Positions 60,914-64,000 of a stretch of DNA of 64,000 nt are shown here, piece after piece. Numbering within the stretch: position 1 is the first letter of the stretch; every line of letters starts with the position of its first letter. Under the pieces are notes generated by a model, which was not told the DNA's origin, made no database searches, and saw only the letters and a program-made list of their open reading frames with translations. Both the position numbers and the translations under genes were made by a program. The DNA is taken from contig NC_091967.1 of NCBI RefSeq assembly GCF_036711975.1, forward strand, positions 19,778,001-19,842,000. The letters are read 5' to 3'. The stretch is from Onthophagus taurus. Lineage: Eukaryota > Arthropoda > Insecta > Coleoptera > Scarabaeidae.

Positions 60914-61705
60914 ATTAAAACTCTCAAAATGGTTGAATATTCATTCGAAGAGTATACCAATATCCATTTTATGTATGGAATTGCTCGGGAAGCTCGGAGG
61001 TTGTATGTAGAAGCGTATCCAAACATACAACTTCCTTGTGAACAAACTTTCTCGTCAGTTTATAAAAGACTGAGATAATAACTTTTAAACCTAATCGGGT
61101 GAATTGTGGAAGATTACGCTCCACCAGAACCGCAGATATTGAAGATAGGATATTAGATGCAGTAGACGAAAATCCTTTGGCTAGCACCAGAAGGTTGTCT
61201 GGTGCTAGCCAAAACGTACCGAAAAGTACCATTAGCTGCGGGAACAGCTACTGCAATCATATCACCATCAAAAGATGAGTCAATGTTTGTGGATTGTGGA
61301 ACAATGGGGGAAGACCGAAACTTTCCGGATAGGATTTTATTTAAGGATGAAACTGGGTTTACTCGGAATGGTGTCATAAATAAAAACCCTGTTTGAGTTA
61401 CTAGAGGATGTGTCATACCAAACACGGAGAAGAATGTATATACCGCATGATGGAGCCCCTCCTCATTTCAGCATTCAAGTTTTTCAATATTTGGATGAAA
61501 CTTTTCCAGAAAAGTGGATAGATCGAGGAGGACTCGATCCGAATTCGTAGGTTGGCCTCCTCGTTCGCCGGACTTGAACCCAATAGATTTTTTTCTGCAT
61601 ACTACCTCCGAGCTTCCCAAGCATTTCCATCGACCTTACCATACATAAAATGGACGTTGGTTTATTCTTCGAGTGAATATTCAACCAATTTGAGAGTTTT
61701 AATAA
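60914..61705 (+). mobile_element. Mariner-like fossil with inverted duplication of its 5' end
   Basis: The plus strand starts MVEYSFEEYTNIHFMYGIAR (60928) and RLYVEAYPNIQLPCEQTF, the N-terminal HTH of a mariner-like transposase. DENPLASTRRLSGASQN, ILFKDETGFTRNGV and GWPPRSPDLNPIDFFL follow in various frames. At 61605-61700 the first about 100 bp recur inverted (ccgagcttcccaagcatttc and gagtgaatattcaacca). The element is thus a broken transposon with a foldback end. Confidence 0.75.
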
Positions 61706-61794
61706 CAATCTGATTTCAAAAATTCCGAAAGAATGAATACAATAAATAGAAGAAAGCGGAGTTTGCGAAAGCTCATTTAAATAAGTCTTAAAGC

Positions 61795-62110
61795 TTTTGG
61801 GAAAGTGTAATGTTTACTGATGAGACTAAAATTAATCTTTGGGGTTCAGACAGAATTCAAATAGTTTGGAGGAAAGAAAATTGTGAGCTCAAAAACAAGA
61901 ATTTGGTGAGAACAGTTAAACATGGGGAGGTTCAGTATTGCTGTGGGGATCAATGGCAGCCAACCTGGAGTTTATTGAGGGAAATATGACAAAATTTGGT
62001 TATTTGGATAGTTTAAAATCAAAAAATCAAAAAAATTTCGCCAAACTAAAGCAAAAAGTTAGTGGATTCCAAGCCACGACAAATGCAGACGATAATTGAC
62101 GCCAATGTAT
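61795..62110 (+). pseudogene. Tc1-like transposase fragment A
   Basis: FWESVMFTDETKINLWGSDR then VWRKENCELK and VRTVKHG. This is the region around the second catalytic Asp of Tc1-like transposases. It ends with KKLVDSKPRQMQTIIDAN, the family's C-terminus, so the middle has been deleted. Confidence 0.75.
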
Positions 62111-62409
62111 TAAAACATAATACCAACCTAAACTGAATCACTATTGCTTAACTGTATACTCAATTTTATGGCATGAATTTCGTATCATTTGTTGATGAAA
62201 TTGCAGAACCTTTGAGCAGCGTCATAAACTGCTCTTGCAATACAGCAATACTATAGTAAGGCCGATTTATAAGAATGGCAGCCCCGCTGGCTGCCATTGA
62301 CCCCCAAAGCATTACTGAACCACCCCTATGTCTAACTGTTCCGTTAAAGTAAGCTTTGAAATGTATTTTGATGTTTCTGCGGCATATCTGAGTCAGTTAA
62401 TTTTCATAA
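62111..62409. other. Rearranged Tc1-derived sequence, partly inverted
   Basis: 62270-62345 (tggctgccattgacccccaa and so on) is an inverted copy of part of 61917-61990. This shows local inversion among Tc1 fragments. Confidence 0.45.
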
Positions 62410-63110
62410 TTTCGAAAATTATTGCTTGACAATGGCCACATTACGATGTGAAACAACGTTAGAAATAAGAAAACCTGTGGTGAAGCTAATATTCTGTAGG
62501 TAAATCCTTTAGAAATATTGGTAAAATTATTGGAAGATCTCATTTCACGGAGATTTGAAGGAACATTGAAAAACTCCACTGGCAAAGGCAGAAAGAAAGT
62601 GCTGACAGAATAAAATGGACGTAATATTATACATAAAGTTAATATAAATCCAAAAATAAGTGTTCCAAAATTCACTATGGAGATCTCTATTATTGAACTA
62701 TGGGTTCAATAATGCTGTAGAGATCAATGGCAGCCAGCGTGGAGTTTATTGAGGGAAATAGGATAAAATTTTGTTATTCGTATGTTTTAAAACGTAATTT
62801 ATGTCAAAGAAGTTCTCAAAAACTCAATCTTCCGACTGTGTTCTGGTTCTATCAAGATAATGATCCTAAACATACTTCATACCTTGTGAAGGAATGAACA
62901 ACTAAAACACCATCACAGTTTCCGGATATGTATCCTATTCAACATTTATGGGGAGAAGTTAAGTTTCAGTTAAAGAATAGCAAGTGCCGAAACAAAAGCG
63001 AATTGAAAAATGAAATTTGTAAGACTAGGGATAGAATCTAACCAAACTATACCAAAAAGTTAGTAGACTCCATGTCATGGCGAATGCAGGCAATAATTGA
63101 TACCAATGGA
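62410..63110 (+). pseudogene. Tc1-like transposase fragment B
   Basis: An N-terminal HTH part (LISRRFEGTLKNSTGKGRKK, NGRNIIHKVNINPKISVPK) is followed after a deletion by FYQDNDPKHTSYLVKE, with the second catalytic Asp region, and PDMYPIQHLWGEVK. It ends KKLVDSMSWRMQAIIDTNG. Nonsense codons and deletions inactivate it. It is a second copy of the family at 61795. Confidence 0.75.
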
Positions 63111-64000
63111 TGGAACGAATTCAAACTGGAATTGATAACAACGATCTTATCAGTTGTATAATGATGGACTTGGCTAGAACATATGACAGTGTCCATCATG
63201 ACATCTTATTGAAGAAGTTGGAAGCTATGGGGATACGAGGACTTCCGCTGGAGTGGTTACGATCTTACTTATCAGAAAGAAAATAGCGGGTAGTCTGGTA
63301 TGATCAAACTGGTGCTGAAGTTACTTCAGACATGACAAAGATTCTGCGAGATGTCCCACAAGGATCCATGTTGGACCTTTCCTCTTTATCCTAAAGATCT
63401 TCCAGAAGTGATAAAAGATCTACTAATCCTTTTTGCTGATGACTCCACTGCAGTATTAACTACAAAAACTGAAAAACAAATGTCAGAAATGGTTTTCAAA
63501 TAAGCACTTACAACTAAACTTACAAAAAAAACATACGTTATAATTTTCTGGGCCTACTCGGCGGACGTTGATCGCGTGTTCATAGCTCAAAAGAAGTGTC
63601 TCGGGTCAATATTTGGACTGAAACCCAGAGATTCGTGTAAACTAGTTTGTGAACATTACATCTTAACATTAACATCTTTATTAAATTTAGAAACTGCTAT
63701 ATTTGTAAAAAATTGCTATTAATTTCTTCTCCAAATAAGAGCAAAAACATTGGCATTTAACGCGGGGCGTTGAGCGGTCTTACCTAGTGGCACCGAAAAC
63801 ACAATATAGTAAAATACAAAAAAACGCTATTCACTTTTGTATTAAGGTGTATAACCGCATTCCAAATGAATTAAAAATAAAACCGACTATCTGTTTCAAA
63901 AAAATCCTTCAGAGATCTTTATTAAATAAAAACTTATATTCGGTAAACGATTTTTTTAGCGAAAAATTGTACATATTATTCCTCTGTATACTCAATTTTG
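63111..64000 (+). mobile_element. LINE reverse transcriptase fragment, runs out of the window
   Basis: In shifting frames: YDSVHHDILLKKLEAMGIRG, PLEWLRSYLSERK, VPQGSMLGP-like text, LLILFADDSTAVLT (about 63420) and, near the end, NRIPNELKIKPTICFKKI. This matches a jockey-type RT from the palm to the C-terminal region. It is heavily mutated and probably continues beyond 64000. Confidence 0.75.

Noticed and set aside
61176..61211. Perfect 15-bp hairpin (ttggctagcaccaga / tctggtgctagccaa) as a regulatory stem-loop
   Set aside because: It lies in transposase coding sequence (LASTRRLSGAS), where the palindrome follows from the codons of a repeated amino-acid pattern. No terminator-like T run follows.

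Overview
The window is a TE-rich, AT-rich piece of an arthropod nuclear genome, most likely an insect and probably a beetle. The order is an inference; the arthropod call rests on an HR96-type (NR1J) nuclear receptor, a jockey/RTE/mariner/pogo mobile fauna, and genes that mix 50-65 nt introns with TE-filled introns of 5-12 kb. I assembled the exons by hand from splice sites and reading phase. They give five host genes: a DNAJC14-like J-protein (407-15441, +), POLE4, a histone-fold subunit of DNA polymerase epsilon (17120-17550, -), the SNF2 ATPase ARIP4/RAD54L2 (18557-44438, +, 2640 aa), the N-terminal part of WDR91 (45664-53001, +) and HR96 (53189-59639, -). POLE4 and ARIP4 are divergent across about 1 kb. 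WDR91 and HR96 converge, and their predicted poly(A) signals cross over, so their 3' ends probably overlap.

Layout. 1-15.5 kb: DNAJC14-like gene. Its 12.5 kb second intron holds a hairpin MITE, a foldback element, a decayed mariner-like transposase, and a LINE in which a 500-bp internal segment has been tandemly amplified to eight copies. 15.5-17.1 kb: a pogo-like element with another element nested in it. 17.1-18.6 kb: POLE4 and the divergent promoter region. 18.6-44.4 kb: ARIP4. Its first intron carries a nested transposon pair and a 7.1-kb composite transposon (24488-31592). Its third exon inserts about 1040 P/Q/N/H-rich residues between the two helicase lobes. Its sixth intron holds LINE pieces and foldback MITEs. 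45.7-53.0 kb: WDR91 N-terminal gene; its second intron contains a LINE with one clear stop in its main frame and a pogo/Tigger-type element carrying a KRBA2-like integrase. 53.2-59.7 kb: HR96 with a TE-filled intron. 59.7-64 kb: degenerate mariner, Tc1 and LINE remnants.

The most interesting system is the element at 24488-31592. It has a perfect 10-bp target-site duplication, 0.3-kb terminal inverted repeats continued inward by inverted arrays of a 172-bp satellite (6 copies on the left, 22 on the right), and a central cassette with a compact gene. That gene has a TATA box, a TCAGTT initiator, four exons separated by 57-58 nt introns, and a poly(A) signal just after the stop. It encodes a 192-aa SGNH/GDSL hydrolase with all catalytic blocks intact. 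The architecture resembles foldback/FB-NOF (MULE-type) transposons, but I see no transposase; the cargo is an apparently live hydrolase gene.

No tRNA, rRNA or CRISPR was recognised. Splice models are inferred from sequence only.
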